From Wuchereria bancrofti (lineage: Eukaryota; Nematoda; Chromadorea; Rhabditida; Onchocercidae), in assembly GCA_005281725.1 (NCBI GenBank), contig SSBO01000003.1, positions 643,396 to 707,395 of the forward strand: DNA of 64,000 nucleotides, given 5' to 3'. The notes below the pieces were generated by a model. It had not been told where the DNA came from. It saw only the letters and a program-made list of their open reading frames with translations, and searched no databases. Below are positions 25,741-38,541 of the stretch, one piece after another; position 1 is the stretch's first letter, and the number at the start of each line of letters is the position of its first letter. A program made the translations under genes and the position numbers.

Positions 25741-26604
25741 ATTCACTTAATCATTATTATCATATCTCTAATTGATCTCTTCTATCATTGATAATCTTTA
25801 GAATATAGCTAAGCTATTATTTGTTTGTGTCTTTTGTTTTTATAAATTTTTTTTTGGTAATTTTACTTAGCTCAAAATCAGTAAATTTTGTCATTTAAAC
25901 TTCTTTCTTTCTAGTTCATTCATTTGAGTAAATGTTTGCTAAGGAAGGCGAACTATTACCCAACATCTAATTAATTAGTACTAATTACCAAACATCTAAT
26001 TAATTAATATTTGTCTATCAGTAAATTTACTAGATGCTACTACCAGCATAAATTATTTATTTTTCCATCTGAATTGTTTTCTTTTAATTAATGAAATTAA
26101 CACAGGCCATATTTTTCCCTTTCCTTTCTTTCCTAATATTGGGTGAAATTTGAAATTCTTGTTTCATTTTTAAAACAATTAATTAGCCATCACTGTGCAA
26201 AAGTTTGAAACATTTCATTCTTTTTGACGAATTAATTTAATAAATGTGATCGAGAATAAGGATACTTCTTGAGAATGCTTCATTTTATTTATGTAAACAT
26301 AGATTATTCTTTCAAAATTATAGGAAAGAATCAATTTACAATTGCTTGTATTTTTTTTTTTTCATAGCTTACATTTGCTAAATAAAAAAAAAAATCATAA
26401 AGGTTAAGAGCGCGTAATTATTGTTTCTTTGCACTTTTCATCCAATCATCAAGGAGAACTTTTTTTTTTTTACTGTTTCATCGAGATGAAACCCAAATGT
26501 TCATACGATCCAAATTCTCGTCTATGATTCATAAATTTGGGGCTCTTCACAGGTTTTTTTTTTTTTCATTATTTTCGGATATCAAAATATCATCCAATGA
26601 TCAG

Positions 26605-26993
26605 CTTGAATTCCCGCTTGCCAGAAGGTCGGTCATACAATGATTATTTGGCACACACAGAAAATGTTGTTTCATTCTTTCTCTCTTCTTACATGGCAAT
26701 TGCCTTGGAGTACGGTATTTGCTTTGCAACGATGCTGTCATTTGCGCTAGAAGGCAAGGAAGCGCTGTTGGCAGCAGCTACAGTTATTGTCATCGCAATA
26801 TATTATTTCTAAACTTTTTCTAATCCTAGAAGTTTTTTTTTTTTTTTGTTCATTTTCTGATATTTCTTTGTGTCTGACTGTTTTTGTTTGTTGTAGAGAA
26901 GAGGAAAATTTAAAAATTTTTAATTTCAAAAATGCAAAAGTTAACGATGAAAATGAAATGATAATTTGTGAAAAGCTGTCACATTACAATTGA
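26605..26993 (+). CDS. possible small gene, unrecognised
   Basis: After an acceptor-like TGATCAG, about 69 codons stay open (26606-26812) with much higher GC than the surroundings. They encode a polar start (SRLPEGRSYNDYLAHTEN) and a hydrophobic, membrane-like stretch (SFFLSSYMAIALEYG onwards). A second open segment after TTGTTGTAG (26897-26993) encodes an acidic tail ending KLSHYN and stop. The phases need a weak GTTGGC donor at 26766 to join them, so the link is uncertain. No start codon was fixed; the GC-rich island 900 bp upstream might hold the 5' end. Function unknown. Confidence 0.3.
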
Positions 26994-26995
26994 CA

Positions 26996-29900
26996 GATAA
27001 AAAGATTGCAATCTGAGATTGGAAAATGAAAAAAATTTGTCGTCAAGATCACAGTTCAAGATTTGCCGAGGTTAGAGATTTTGAAAAGTTCAGTTACTTG
27101 AATTCTTTAACTTCTTCAATATCTCTAGCAATTACTCCGAGCTAACTTACTTCGTGTAAAAGGAACTTGAAGATTTTGATTATAAAAATTCAATTGATTT
27201 GACTGATTGGGTAAATTTTAATTTTCGCGTGTAACATATAGAATTTAGTTAACTTTGAAAAAGTCAGTTTTGAAAATTTTAACTTTCTCTCGAAGCGCTG
27301 AAAAATATTTAAGTGATGAAAGTATTTGAAGAATAGTAAACGAGAAAATGATAAAATTTTTCGAGTTATATGCTTGCAAATCGAATTTTGTAGAATAGAT
27401 AAAAAATATAAGTTTGAATCTCGGTGAAAAAATAAAAATTGTACTGTAAAAGCAAGTCCAATATTTTATGGAATCATAATTGCGCTTTGGCGGTGAATTG
27501 AGAAATATTGATGGGAATGCATGCAAATAGAAACTTCTTTTTTTTTTTCAAAGATTTCAAAAGCTGACCGCTTGGACATTTCATCAAATCATTTTTAAAT
27601 TGTTATATCGATGTATGATTGCTTGTGAAATATTTTCTAGCCATATAATATTCAAGAATATGATGAAAGTTTTCTATCAAATATTGTAGCGGATGATTAT
27701 TTGACATTTCTGTTTTAATTTGAATTGCAAAATAAATTTGCAATCTATTGGAAATGGAAAATAAAATTTTAGTGTAATAAAAATCTACTTTTACGCATCA
27801 CTTAATTTTTAATTCCTTAATTTCTTTTAGTTGTTTAATTTTTTCTTTTTGCAGCTATTTTCCCAATTGTCTATTTCTTGGATTTCAATTGAATAAGCTT
27901 ATAAAATTTGTTATTTTCAAAATAAATTACTTGTCATCACTCTTGTCATACTACTTATATTCCTTTCAAATGAAACTGAAACAAAGTTTATTTTAGGGCA
28001 TTGGATACTAACAAATATATCGGTTTTTTTTTTCGTTTACAATTTATTGAATTAATTGTTGGATTAAACTAAAATTCCGATGTTTTATCTTTCATTGCTT
28101 TTTTCCTTTTTATGCGTCGTCTAAAATTTTTTTCATTTTTTTTTTTTTTTTTGGTAAAATTGATAGAAAAATAAAGAAGAATTGCTTTGATGCAAAAAAA
28201 AAAAAAAACGGAAGAAGAGATATGATTAAGAGTGAGTTCAGGTAAAGAATTTTTATTAAAGTACACTATTCTCGGGCATTAATTTCTTTAAAGTTTTGCT
28301 GTTGAACTGCTTGTCATATTTTGTTAAACTTTTAAATTGGTGATTTTGCAGAAAGCGAAAAACACTCATGAACTTTCATAGTTGGTCAAATAAATTTTAG
28401 AATTAATTTTTGATGTGACTGATCTTCTGACTCTTCCATTAGAGAGTTTTAGGATAAATTAACTTAGTGAAACTTTTCTTAATCATTAATGAATTGTTAC
28501 CTGGATAAATTTGCCAAACTATTTTTTTAGTGAAATGATAATTTCGTTTTCAATTGCTGATAACTATTTATCATAAGATGCAGCAAATGATAAAGGAAAT
28601 ACATTTCTATTGTATTTATATTTTTAATACATTTTAAATTTTAGCTATTACTCATTTTGTCCATATATAAATACTAAAATTAGAAATACTGTCCTGAGAA
28701 TTCTAGAATTTAAACGTGTTATTATCATTATTTTAACTTTAAATTGATTCCAAAATGTAATAGTGCAAAGTTGAAAACATAGCTAAGAAGCATAGTTTAT
28801 TGAATAATTTAAAATTAATTTAATTACAAAAAGTTACATGCCATTCGAAACACTTGAAAAATTTTCAGCATTTAATCGATAATCGTTATTATTTTATTAC
28901 AATGATAAAATGTTAAGAATAGATCATCATTATAATTGTTTTCATTTGCGCAAGAATGAAAAGAAATTTCATACAGATTCAATTCTTAAATGAAAATTCT
29001 GCGACAAGAAAGGAATATTTTTTGAACAGTTTGTTTATGGCATTTTTAATTTCCAAATGTGCACAAATACACAAACACATAGATGCACAATTGTCTTGAA
29101 TACCTATTTTTCTTGTTTTTCTCTTTTAAGTAAATTATTTTCCTGTTAACAAAAAAGGAAAACATCTTTTAGCAAAAGAGTAAGCTCATTTTTTTTTTTT
29201 TTTTTTTGTCGCGAAAACCTGCTCGTCTCTACTGCGTGATATTTGCTCATGTTGTTGTTGTTAAAAATTAATTGAAAACAAATTCCGCCATATTTAGCCA
29301 CTTTTTTAGAATGTTTTTTTTTTTTTCTTGGAAATACATTTATTTTACTTGAAGATGTTGCTTAAAATCAGTGAAAATTAATTGACATACTGAGCAATTA
29401 TTCAGTTTAGCATCGGGAAATTAATTAATTTGAAGATTACCTTAAAGGTCATCATTTTGCTCTTTTTCTCATTGTTGTTTATATTTGTGGTGAAGTATTA
29501 ATGAATATTTTTCGAGGGAATGATTATTATTTAAAATTAATAAAAAGTTCAATGTTTAGTTCCAGTAATATTTCACAAAATGAGCACTGTGTTATATGTT
29601 ACTGTATGGAAAAGATGCTAGATTTGAAAAAATTACCTTCTAATTTTAATGAAATTATGATTTAGATTTTAAGTAAATAAGTAGATAAGCACATAAAATA
29701 ATAGCATTCTATAAATTATCAAAGATTGCTTAACTTATCGAGTGAATTGCTTATAGAAATAAAATTTTGAAATGTTAGTTTTAATCTTAAATTAACTTTT
29801 TCCAATTCTATCATTTTCAAAAGATTATCAAAAAAAAAAAAAATGATCTCATCGTGAATTACAGATTATGATTAAAACTGTTTTAGTTATTTTGATCGTT
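26996..29900. other. non-coding stretch
   Basis: No paired splice sites with coding content were seen on either strand. It holds poly-T tracts, for example near 28138 and 29190, and scattered AT-rich open frames of no recognisable composition. It is the upstream flank of the BTB zinc-finger gene. Confidence 0.5.
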
Positions 29901-29946
29901 TTAATAGCAGACTTTTTGAAATACGTAAAAATTTTTGGAACAATTC

Positions 29947-32900
29947 ATGAATATCATAAAAATAGATGTTGTCAAATTCCTCTTAAAGATGTGTGACAGT
30001 TCGGATGGCAATGGTTTGAATAGAGAAAAAGATGCTCAATTTCAACAAGCTGTCACTGCATTTATGCAACCACCATTTTTCAATGATATTTGTATACGTA
30101 TCGTAACGATTGATCTGACCAGTGGTTATAGAAATGGTTTCTTTTTTTTTTAAATTTTAAATTTTATTTCATTAAGATAGGATGTATATTTCAATTGTAA
30201 TTTGAAAAATCTTTGGACTTTTCTTTGGAAATGAAAAAAAAAAACACTTTAAGTAAATTGGATGAAATTGGAAAAAAAAAAAAGAAGCAATTTAAGGAAT
30301 GGAGAAAATTTAATTATGAGAAAATGAGAAATTCATTTCAAGAATATGAAATTTAATTTTCAGAAGAACAAGTATTAGCGAATAAATTTCTCTTAGCATT
30401 CTTTTCGTTGCACATTCGTGAATTGATCCTCAATGGTGCTTATTCAATTGACAGAAATAATGGCATTTTACAAAATATACCAACAATTGAGCTTCATCTT
30501 GGTACAACTGCCAATGCCGGACAAGCTTTCAGGATTATTCTACGGTATCTTTATACCGGAGTGCTTTCATTTGGCACCGTACATCCGTTTCAGGTGTGAT
30601 TTTTAATTTTGATATATACTAGTGTTTTATTTTTATAAAGCAATTCGGTTTTTTTTTTTTTTATTTACGCATCATTTTGCTTTTTTTTTTTAACAACAAA
30701 TTATTTTTTAATTATGCTTTCAGGTTTTACAAGTATCTCGGATATGTCAAATTCCAATGGTAGAAATGCAAGTGGCAGAACTTTTAAAATTATTTTTGTC
30801 TATTCATTTTGATGAAAGCAATTGTTTTATAAGGCAGCACAATATTATGGCCCGTAGGCATTTATTTTCAAGTTTTTTTTTTTTAAATTTTGATATTTAC
30901 AAAAATAAAAAAACAGTACCTATATGATTATTTAATCATCTTCAAAAATTTCATCTATTTCTATTATTAATTTTCTTATTTTATATCACTGATTTTACTG
31001 ATTTATGGAAAGCGAAATTCAGAAAGAATTTCATATACTTGCTAAAATCTTTCGATAGCTCGTTTGAGTAATTAATTGTTTGTGATAGATAGATAGAACA
31101 AAGTTATAATACTTCAAGTTTCAAATATTTATTAAGATCAAATTGAAATTTGCAGCAAATTCAAATTTAACTAATTTAACAAAACAGCGACATTGCTTAT
31201 CGATACCTATGAAAAAAGACATTCAGAAATCTTCAAAAATCGATGTTGAAAATGATTTAATAAACAATGAATCGATTGTGTGAGTATTAATTAAATAAAT
31301 ACTATAATTCATATTTCTTTCATAAAAATTTACAAATTGGAAAATGTTTGTTCATTTAATCAACTTTTATCATCGAAGTTGTATTACCAAATCTGAAAAA
31401 ACGGAAAAATATATGTTAATTTCTTATTTCATTTTAAAATTAATTTTCATAATACAATGATGACTTAGTGTTCAATCAATTTCTTTGTTTAGTACATCAT
31501 CAAAAGAATCATCTTCGATGGTACAAACAGGAAATGCGGAAAGATTCAATGAGCTTTTACTTCCATCAAGTGATAAAGAAGGTTAAAATCTTTTTTTTTT
31601 CTTTGATAATTCAAAAAATTAATATGTAATTTTTATGCAGCTTAAATTGAACACAAAAGGCTAAATTTTAATCTGTGATCTTTTCAACATATTTAATTTC
31701 AGGTTGGTGTCGTAATAAGAAATACATTGAACAGGTAGCAAATGGTTATATGTGTACAGTATGCCATAAAGTTTACGGTCGTTACAATTCAGTATCATAT
31801 CACGTTACTATATATCACCGTAATTCACCTATTAAATGTGACGAAAAAGGTTGTCCGTTTAGGACACGTGAAGCACGATACATTCATTTTCATAAATACT
31901 ATCGACATCATATTCCACTACCAGATAATATCGATTTGGGTATTTTTGTTAATTTTTCACTTTAAAAAAAAAATAATCAGCATTTTTTAATTAGCTATAT
32001 TCTATTATTTAATATCAGTTGTTAGCATTTTTCAATAATTTAAATAGGATCATTTTATTTTGTTTGTCTATTTTTTAAATGATACAAATTACGATGAGAT
32101 AATTCAACTAAAAGATTTCATTAGGTTCACGGAAGTGTCCATTTTGTCGTCATGTCTCAAAAAGTCCAGCAATGTTAGAAAAACATATAAGTCGTCACGT
32201 ACAAGACGTAGATCGAGCTACTTCTGCTGTTACACGAGCACATTTTTCACGATATTCTCAAAATATATCCAATTTTCAATGTTCACAATGTGATTATAGG
32301 TATTTATTTTGTGACACTAGTATTGTCCTCTAATTAAAAAAAAAAGAAATTAACTGTTTCTTAAATGAAAACATCAGCAATAATTATAGGAAATTAGCTG
32401 ATATAGTTTTATTAATTCTTAAAATCTTCTTTAAAGTTCATTAGCATGAAGGAAATTTATTTGAAATATTATTGAACATTTGAATATTTGAACACTTGGT
32501 AATTTTCAATGATTTTTTTAGTGCTTATAAAACCATAAATTTCTTTGAAAAAATTCGTAATTCTTTTACTTAAAAATTTTTTGAAAACATTCATGAATAT
32601 GTAAGAGTTAAAGTGAAATATCTTATAGTAGTCTTACAGCAAAAAAAATAAATAAATAAAGGCGGAAAGAAAAAAAGAAAAAGAAGAGTGCTATGATTTT
32701 TAAAAATATCGTTTTTTTTTTAGGGGACAAACATCGAATGATTTGGAACGGCATAAATTATTTGTTCATTGCAAAGAAACATATCGGCGGAAACAAATTG
32801 CGCCTGATACTATTGCTACTGCCAATATTGCTAGCGACAAAAATAAAATTTCAAATGAAATTTCTGCACGGTTCGATATTTTATGTATTACGATTTAATT

Positions 32901-33179
32901 AATGAATATGGCATAGTTTAAATCATTTCATAAATGCAACTTTTCAAAGTTACGCTACAAAATTGTTAAATTTGCTTAGTGTACTTTCTTATTTTAAAAG
33001 TTTAGATGAGTTAAAATTTGATAAATGTTGAACTTTATAAATTTTAATAATTTAGAGATGGTAAAGTTTTATTGACTAATGCTGCCGAAGAAATTGCCAA
33101 AATGAAAGTGATCGTTTCATCAAGCACAACAGCAACAGCACAATTAGAAGCGATCTGCCTTACTGTTTCTAAAACTTGA
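29947..33179 (+). CDS. BTB (POZ) protein with four C2H2 zinc fingers
   Basis: Probable nuclear DNA-binding regulator. Exons: 29947 or 29989-30136, 30364-30593, 30724-30853, 31156-31279, 31493-31581, 31703-31939, 32125-32299, 32724-32870 and 33056-33179. All phases match. The protein is 467 residues from the ATG at 29989, or 481 from 29947. The first part (about residues 20-165) reads as a divergent BTB fold: FFNDICIRI, LANKFLLAFFSLHIRELI, LRYLYTG, and an LQVSRICQIPMVE helix. Four fingers follow: C258/C261/H274/H279, C286-x4-C291/H304/H309, C324/C327/H340/H344 and C372/C375/H388/H393. The linker between BTB and fingers is Ser/Lys rich. TTAATAGCAG at 29901-29910 may be the leader acceptor. BTB-zinc-finger proteins are usually dimeric transcription repressors; the ortholog was not identified. 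Confidence 0.85.
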
Positions 33180-35080
33180 ATTCATAATCTAATTTCAAAA
33201 TATAATTAGTAATACTTTTCCTTTTTTTTTAACAAGAAAAAAAAAACGATATAATGAGAACAGACCTACTTGGGTTTATCACTTTATTGCAAATAGAATT
33301 TTTTAAAAAAAATGAAAAATTTTTTTGTATTCGATAAATAATAAATAATTTCCGTCAGAGATTATGAAATTGTGATAGTTTTCAAAGAAAAAAAAAATCT
33401 AATAAAATGATAAATTAAAAGAATCTATTTGCAAAAAAGTGAACTAATATGATTATTCCATACTGCCATAAATGAGATGTACAGTTGTATATCACTTATA
33501 TCAGTAGATTTATTGTTTACAACAAATATATCTTCTGCATACCATAATATCATTCAATGATCAAAAAGTTCATCTTAAAAGTTTGCTTAATTAATTAGAC
33601 GCTTATGAAGAATTCATTAAACACATCTTAAAATGAAATTTCTAAGAATTATTGAGAAATGTAAAAGTTATTCAAATTCAATGTGCATCTTTTCATTAAG
33701 TAAATGATCTTCCATTCTTCTCAAATGTTTTCCTAAATTTTACACTTATCGCATAATTCATTCTTTCAATTCTAACTTTTTAAATTAATATTTAGCAGGT
33801 AAGATAATTTCCATATAAAAAAAAGGATGTGATATTGGAGCCATCGATATTGATATTGAATTTTATCATAAGTTGAAATCTAACTTAAAAGCTAATCGTT
33901 CAATTTGATATGAAAAAGTACTACATTTCAAGAAGCAATCATCGATCAATTTGGCGTTTTACTTTTAAAAACTTTTAAATCTTCTATAGAATGAAAATTA
34001 TTTTTAAACTTTTAAACAAAATCCTCAATAAACTGTCTGTGCTAGTACTTTTTAATTATCACTTATAGATATGTATGTGCCCATTGATCCATCCATCCAT
34101 CCATTTTGTGCCTTCAAATAAAAATTAATTGTTTTATTTTTTACGCTTACCAATTTCACAAAAACAAATTTCGCCGAAATATTTCGCCGAAAGAGAATCT
34201 TTCGTTCACGATTTATCTTTTGACATCTTTGAATTTGACTGAAACTAAACAAAAAAAAAAAACTGTTCCGATCCTACTTCCAATTTAATTAATTATTTCC
34301 ATAGCAGGATTTAACAATTTAACTCCTTATGAACAGATGAAACAGATGATAATAATTTTAAGATGCATCAATCTCATTGAAGCCCAAGAAACATTCAATG
34401 AAAAATACTTTATTTTCTCAAATTTAAACACTTTCAATTCAAAAAATACTACAGAAATTTTGAAATTTCAAAAGATTCGCACATTTTTTGATGTTTAAAA
34501 TTAGTTAATTTACATTTTATGTAAATTATATATAAATAACTAATTTAATGTGTTTTTTTTTTTATAAAATTGTTGCAGTAATGCAACCAGTTATTGTTTT
34601 CATATTTCACTAAATTGTGAGGCGTTATTCAATCCAATTTGTCATCGATTTTTCGATTTTTGATCACCTTTTTTTTACGAATTTTACAATGGTTTGTGTA
34701 TTTCAACAAAAACAGGCCTTTTGCAAATTTTTCATGTGATATTATGAGAAATGATAATTTTAGTTTTTAACATCTATCAGCATATATCAATTACTTGTCC
34801 AGAAATGATAAAATTTTAGTGTTTTTTCAAATCAAAAATATAAAATTTTTGTTAATTCGCGATAGGATCCGGAAAAAGGTGAAAGTTTCCAAAAAAAAAA
34901 TCGGTAATCAAATTTTATAAAGATGTAAAATTTGAGAAATTAAATAAATTAAAAACATTGATAGTAAAATATTTGAGTAGAATGGTTGACCTGTGACAGT
35001 AATGCTTTAGCATTTGTAATCATTGAATGTATAACACAAACAATCATTCATTCAAGTTTTATGAGTTTCAAAAATTGTAG
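33180..35080. other. intergenic, no gene seen
   Basis: AATAAA words near 33342 and 33400 may end the BTB zinc-finger transcript. No coding content was found beyond short AT-rich frames. Confidence 0.5.
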
Positions 35081-35095
35081 ACAACAAAGAAATGT

Positions 35096-37015
35096 ATGAA
35101 TGAATTGCAAAAGAAGGAGAAAGAATTGAGGGAAAATTTAAACTTATTTGCGGCAAGAAAAAAGGAACAGCAAAAGGGTGCAGCAACGAAAGAAATATTA
35201 AAAAACTTGAGAAAAGATGAGTCACCAAAAAAGAAGACTGAAGTATTAAAGCAATGTAAGAAATCATCGGTAGACAGGAAGGTATCAAAAAAGCACAAGA
35301 CAGGTTCCATGCGACGAGTGAAATCCTGTTCAGTGCATGGAAATATTACCGGAAATATTGAAACGGTTATTATTAGAAATAACACTTTTAGTTGTGTAGA
35401 AGAAAGGCCCAGAACACGTATTCTATGCAAAGATTCCGGTTTCCAACTTATGCAAAGATTCCGGTTTCCAACTTAAGACATTGCCAACTATTACAATATT
35501 TTGGGAGTTATTTTTTTTTTGAAAATGAAACCCAAACTATTGAGGGGGAAAGTGATAAAATCAGTCTTAAAAGAAGGAATAAGTATCATTCATAATTAAT
35601 AGCTTACATACAGAAGATGGAATAACAAAGGACCGGGAGTTCCCATTGCTTTGAGAGGAATGAAATCTTTAAGTTGCTAATCCCACAATTTATTACTTTT
35701 ACTTCTTGATAGAATTAGAGATGCAAGATTCAGTTGTCATAAGAAATGATGATATGTTCAGGCCTCGAAATAGGTTAATGATAATTTGTTTGTTTCACTT
35801 AATTTACCTTCTAGAATTTATCTACCAGTACTGCTGGCCATTTCGATATTTACTAGCTAACAGGTTGTCACTATCTTATTGGCTATTAAATCTTCTGGCC
35901 ACATTCTGGGAATATTTTATATTCAAACAGCGGTATATGCTCAGACAAACTATTTCAAGAACTTTTCTTGTGTTTATCACTTACATTTACTTTTCATGAA
36001 AGTTTTATTAATTTGCAAATGGAAACAATTTTTGAGGCCACTGATAGTTGATTAATTAAAAAGTTTAAATTTGATAGAACAAAAAAATGCTTGGACATAT
36101 CTTTTAAAAATTTAAAGAAAATGTCTGTCTCCCTTTGTGATGAAAATGACAGACTTTTGTTAACTGTTAAATTAATTTGTTCATTATTTATACGCATCTT
36201 TTAGGATATCAATTGCTTATCTGTTATATTCGAACACTATAAATGATAAGAATAGTATTTGATCGTCTTTTAATCTCATTTTTAGTCAAACAAGAAGAAA
36301 AAGACGGTTAAAAATCAGTTGGCTCATCAAGAAATATTTGAAAATTCGGAGGTTGAAATTTCAAACTATCATTCAGCTGGAATTAGTGCTTCAGCAACAC
36401 AGTTAATTTTTATTTACTACTTTTAAAATTGTTGAAATTATAGTATTTAAGATTGTAGTATTGTTGAAATATTCAATCCTTGTAATACTTTTAGGTTCTC
36501 TTTATTATTTAAAATACGAAAGATAGAAATGTCTGCTAATAAGGTGAATAGTGACGGATGACTTCAATCAAATTCATAATTAAAGAAGCCATTTTACTAA
36601 ATTTCGCATCTGTTTGCAGTACTCCTTCAGAAGTAAGCGTAGAAAAGGAAGGTGGTAATGTGAATTTGAAATTATCAAATGATATAGCTGAAAAGAGATC
36701 AAAAAATAAAACTGAAAAAGTATGTATTGTTAATATTTTAATTATACTGTTTTAACAAAAACATAAATTTTTTAATAAAAATTTCAGTTTTCACTCAGAT
36801 TGCTTCTTATTAATAAAAAATTGCTGGTAAGTAATATCTTTTAGTCATAGTTAATCCGGCAACTACCTAAATTAACAAATTTCATTTTCAAAAATTTCCA
36901 ATATCATATAAAAGTTGAAATTTAGGAAGATGAAGATGACACATTATTTAATGTAGATCCCATAATGCCTGATATGGATTTACCATCACTTCGTTTAAAT
37001 GCCAAGACAGAATGA
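35096..37015 (+). CDS. unrecognised gene, basic N-terminus and acidic C-terminus
   Basis: Exon 1 may begin at the acceptor TTGTAG before 35081. The first in-frame ATG is 35096, and the exon ends near 35438 at the weak donor GTTTCC, or at 35417. It encodes a Lys/Glu-rich, likely coiled-coil segment (NELQKKEKELRENL) and a basic RRVKSCSVHG patch. Exon 2 is 35713-35773 (LEMQDSVVIRNDDMFRPRN). Further likely exons are 36286 to about 36402 (SNKKKKTVKNQLAHQ), 36620-36719 (STPSEVSVEKEGG), 36788-36826 and 36926-37015 (acidic EDEDDTLFNVDP, ending NAKTE). The last three join in phase. The phase of the exon at 36286 does not fit its neighbours cleanly, so that part is unsure. A 25-bp tandem duplication at 35427-35476 copies the exon 1 donor. 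No family recognised; the charge pattern suggests a nuclear or cytoskeletal protein. Confidence 0.5.
35215..35921 (+). repeat. arm 1 of a large inverted repeat
   Basis: This segment recurs in reverse orientation at 43079-43741 with only scattered differences. Arm 1 has the extra 25-bp unit and a 20-base stretch (35249-35268 region) that is replaced by 4 bases in arm 2. The arms lie about 7.2 kb apart and enclose the end of the unrecognised gene and the whole fucosyltransferase gene. Confidence 0.92.
35427..35476 (+). repeat. 2 x 25-bp tandem duplication across a donor
   Basis: ATGCAAAGATTCCGGTTTCC plus AACTT occurs twice in succession. The inverted copy of this region (43,079-43,741) has only one, so the duplication arose after the larger copy was made, or was lost there. 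Confidence 0.9.
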
Positions 37016-38541
37016 TGTAGTGATATTGATAGTGATAATGATAATGATAAGATGAATAAATCAGTGATTATTTTATTCTGCAAAAAAATAAATATATTTA
37101 GAAGTGAAAACAAATTAGATATGACAGTTCTTTTTTTTTTTTTGAAAAAGCTGCTAATTCGCTAAAATTCAATGCTATTCACTCAAATTCAATTGTAATA
37201 GAATTGTAATAGTATTTATTATTTAAATGGAAAATGAATAACTAAAAATATTAATTAATTAATTCAAAATAGCATTTGATTAATCGATAAATCACGGAAA
37301 ATTAAAATTGAGAATGCAACAATAAGTGACTCATTGAGAGAACTATGACACTTACCTGTTTCTTATCATGAAGAAAATATTTACGATAGATCTGTTGCTT
37401 TTTCCTAAATTATCTAAATTTTGAGAGCTTTACGAAAAGACAGTTTAAAGTTTTAAAAAGTTTTATGAACTTATAAATATATTTAAAACTTATGAATAAA
37501 TATATTTCTAAACTTATGAATATATTTCCTAAAATGCTTTAACTATGAGACCATTTTGAAAATTGAAATGCAATCTTTTTAAATTCGTTCTGAAAGTCCA
37601 CTAAAGAGATTTTTTATCAATCCATTCTACTACTTATGCAGTTATCATTATTTGATAATAAAGTTATCACACTGATTTCTCGAAATTCGATAGTATAATT
37701 TGAAAAGTGTTTAAATGTAACGAAGATATTTGCAAATAATGAAAGAAAAAATGAACAAAAGCACTTAATAGCGCAAATGTGACATTGCAATGATTGAATG
37801 AACGTTTTTGATAATTTTGATAAAATAAAAAACAATAAATAATAAGTTGTGAAATTAAATTTACTCGTTGTGATTATGTTGTAAAATATTTTGAATTTAT
37901 GCTCAGATAAGTCCTGATAAAAAAGACTAAAATTTTACAACTGAAAAATTCCGTCATTTAATAAAAGATGAGAAAGTAATGAGAGCAACAAAAAATGAAC
38001 TTTGAAATTAGAATAATATGAGAATAACTCTTCGAAACAAATCATATATCCAAAAAGTAATTAAACAGGTTGCATATATAAATTGTTATCAAAAAAAAAA
38101 AAATTGTCAGAAACTGTAAAAAAATTCATTAACTTTATTAAAATAACTTATCGGCAGTTTTGTGATTATAATACACAAATTGCAAGAAAGCAAATTACAA
38201 TATCTTAACACATTTTTATTTAAAACAATAAATTTTGTAGTTAAAATTCAATTTTATTTATTGATTTTTATTCGCCGTTCAATGATAGGAATTTTCGAGA
38301 ATGTGAAATATGTCAAAAAAAAAGTTGAAAAATTCCACATTGCAACTTTTAAATTCAGAAATAAATAAAAAGATTACTTTGTTGAAGTAAAAAAAAGAAA
38401 AGAAATTCGCTCGATGGTTTTCGAATTTAGCCAAAAATTCAACCAAAAACATCACCGAGCATTTTTGCTTGAATTCCGCCGTTCCCAATAAGATTTGTTA
38501 TCAAAAATTTGAAATATGAAAAGATATATGATAAGAAATTA
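37016..38541. other. convergent intergenic region
   Basis: 3' flanks of the unrecognised plus-strand gene and the minus-strand fucosyltransferase. AATAAA lies near 37055. A GATAATGATAAT simple repeat follows the stop at 37015. No coding content was seen. Confidence 0.5.

Noticed and set aside
35052..35430. Minus-strand frames of 78 and 120 codons
   Set aside because: They are antisense shadows of the Lys/Glu-rich exon of the gene at 35,096.
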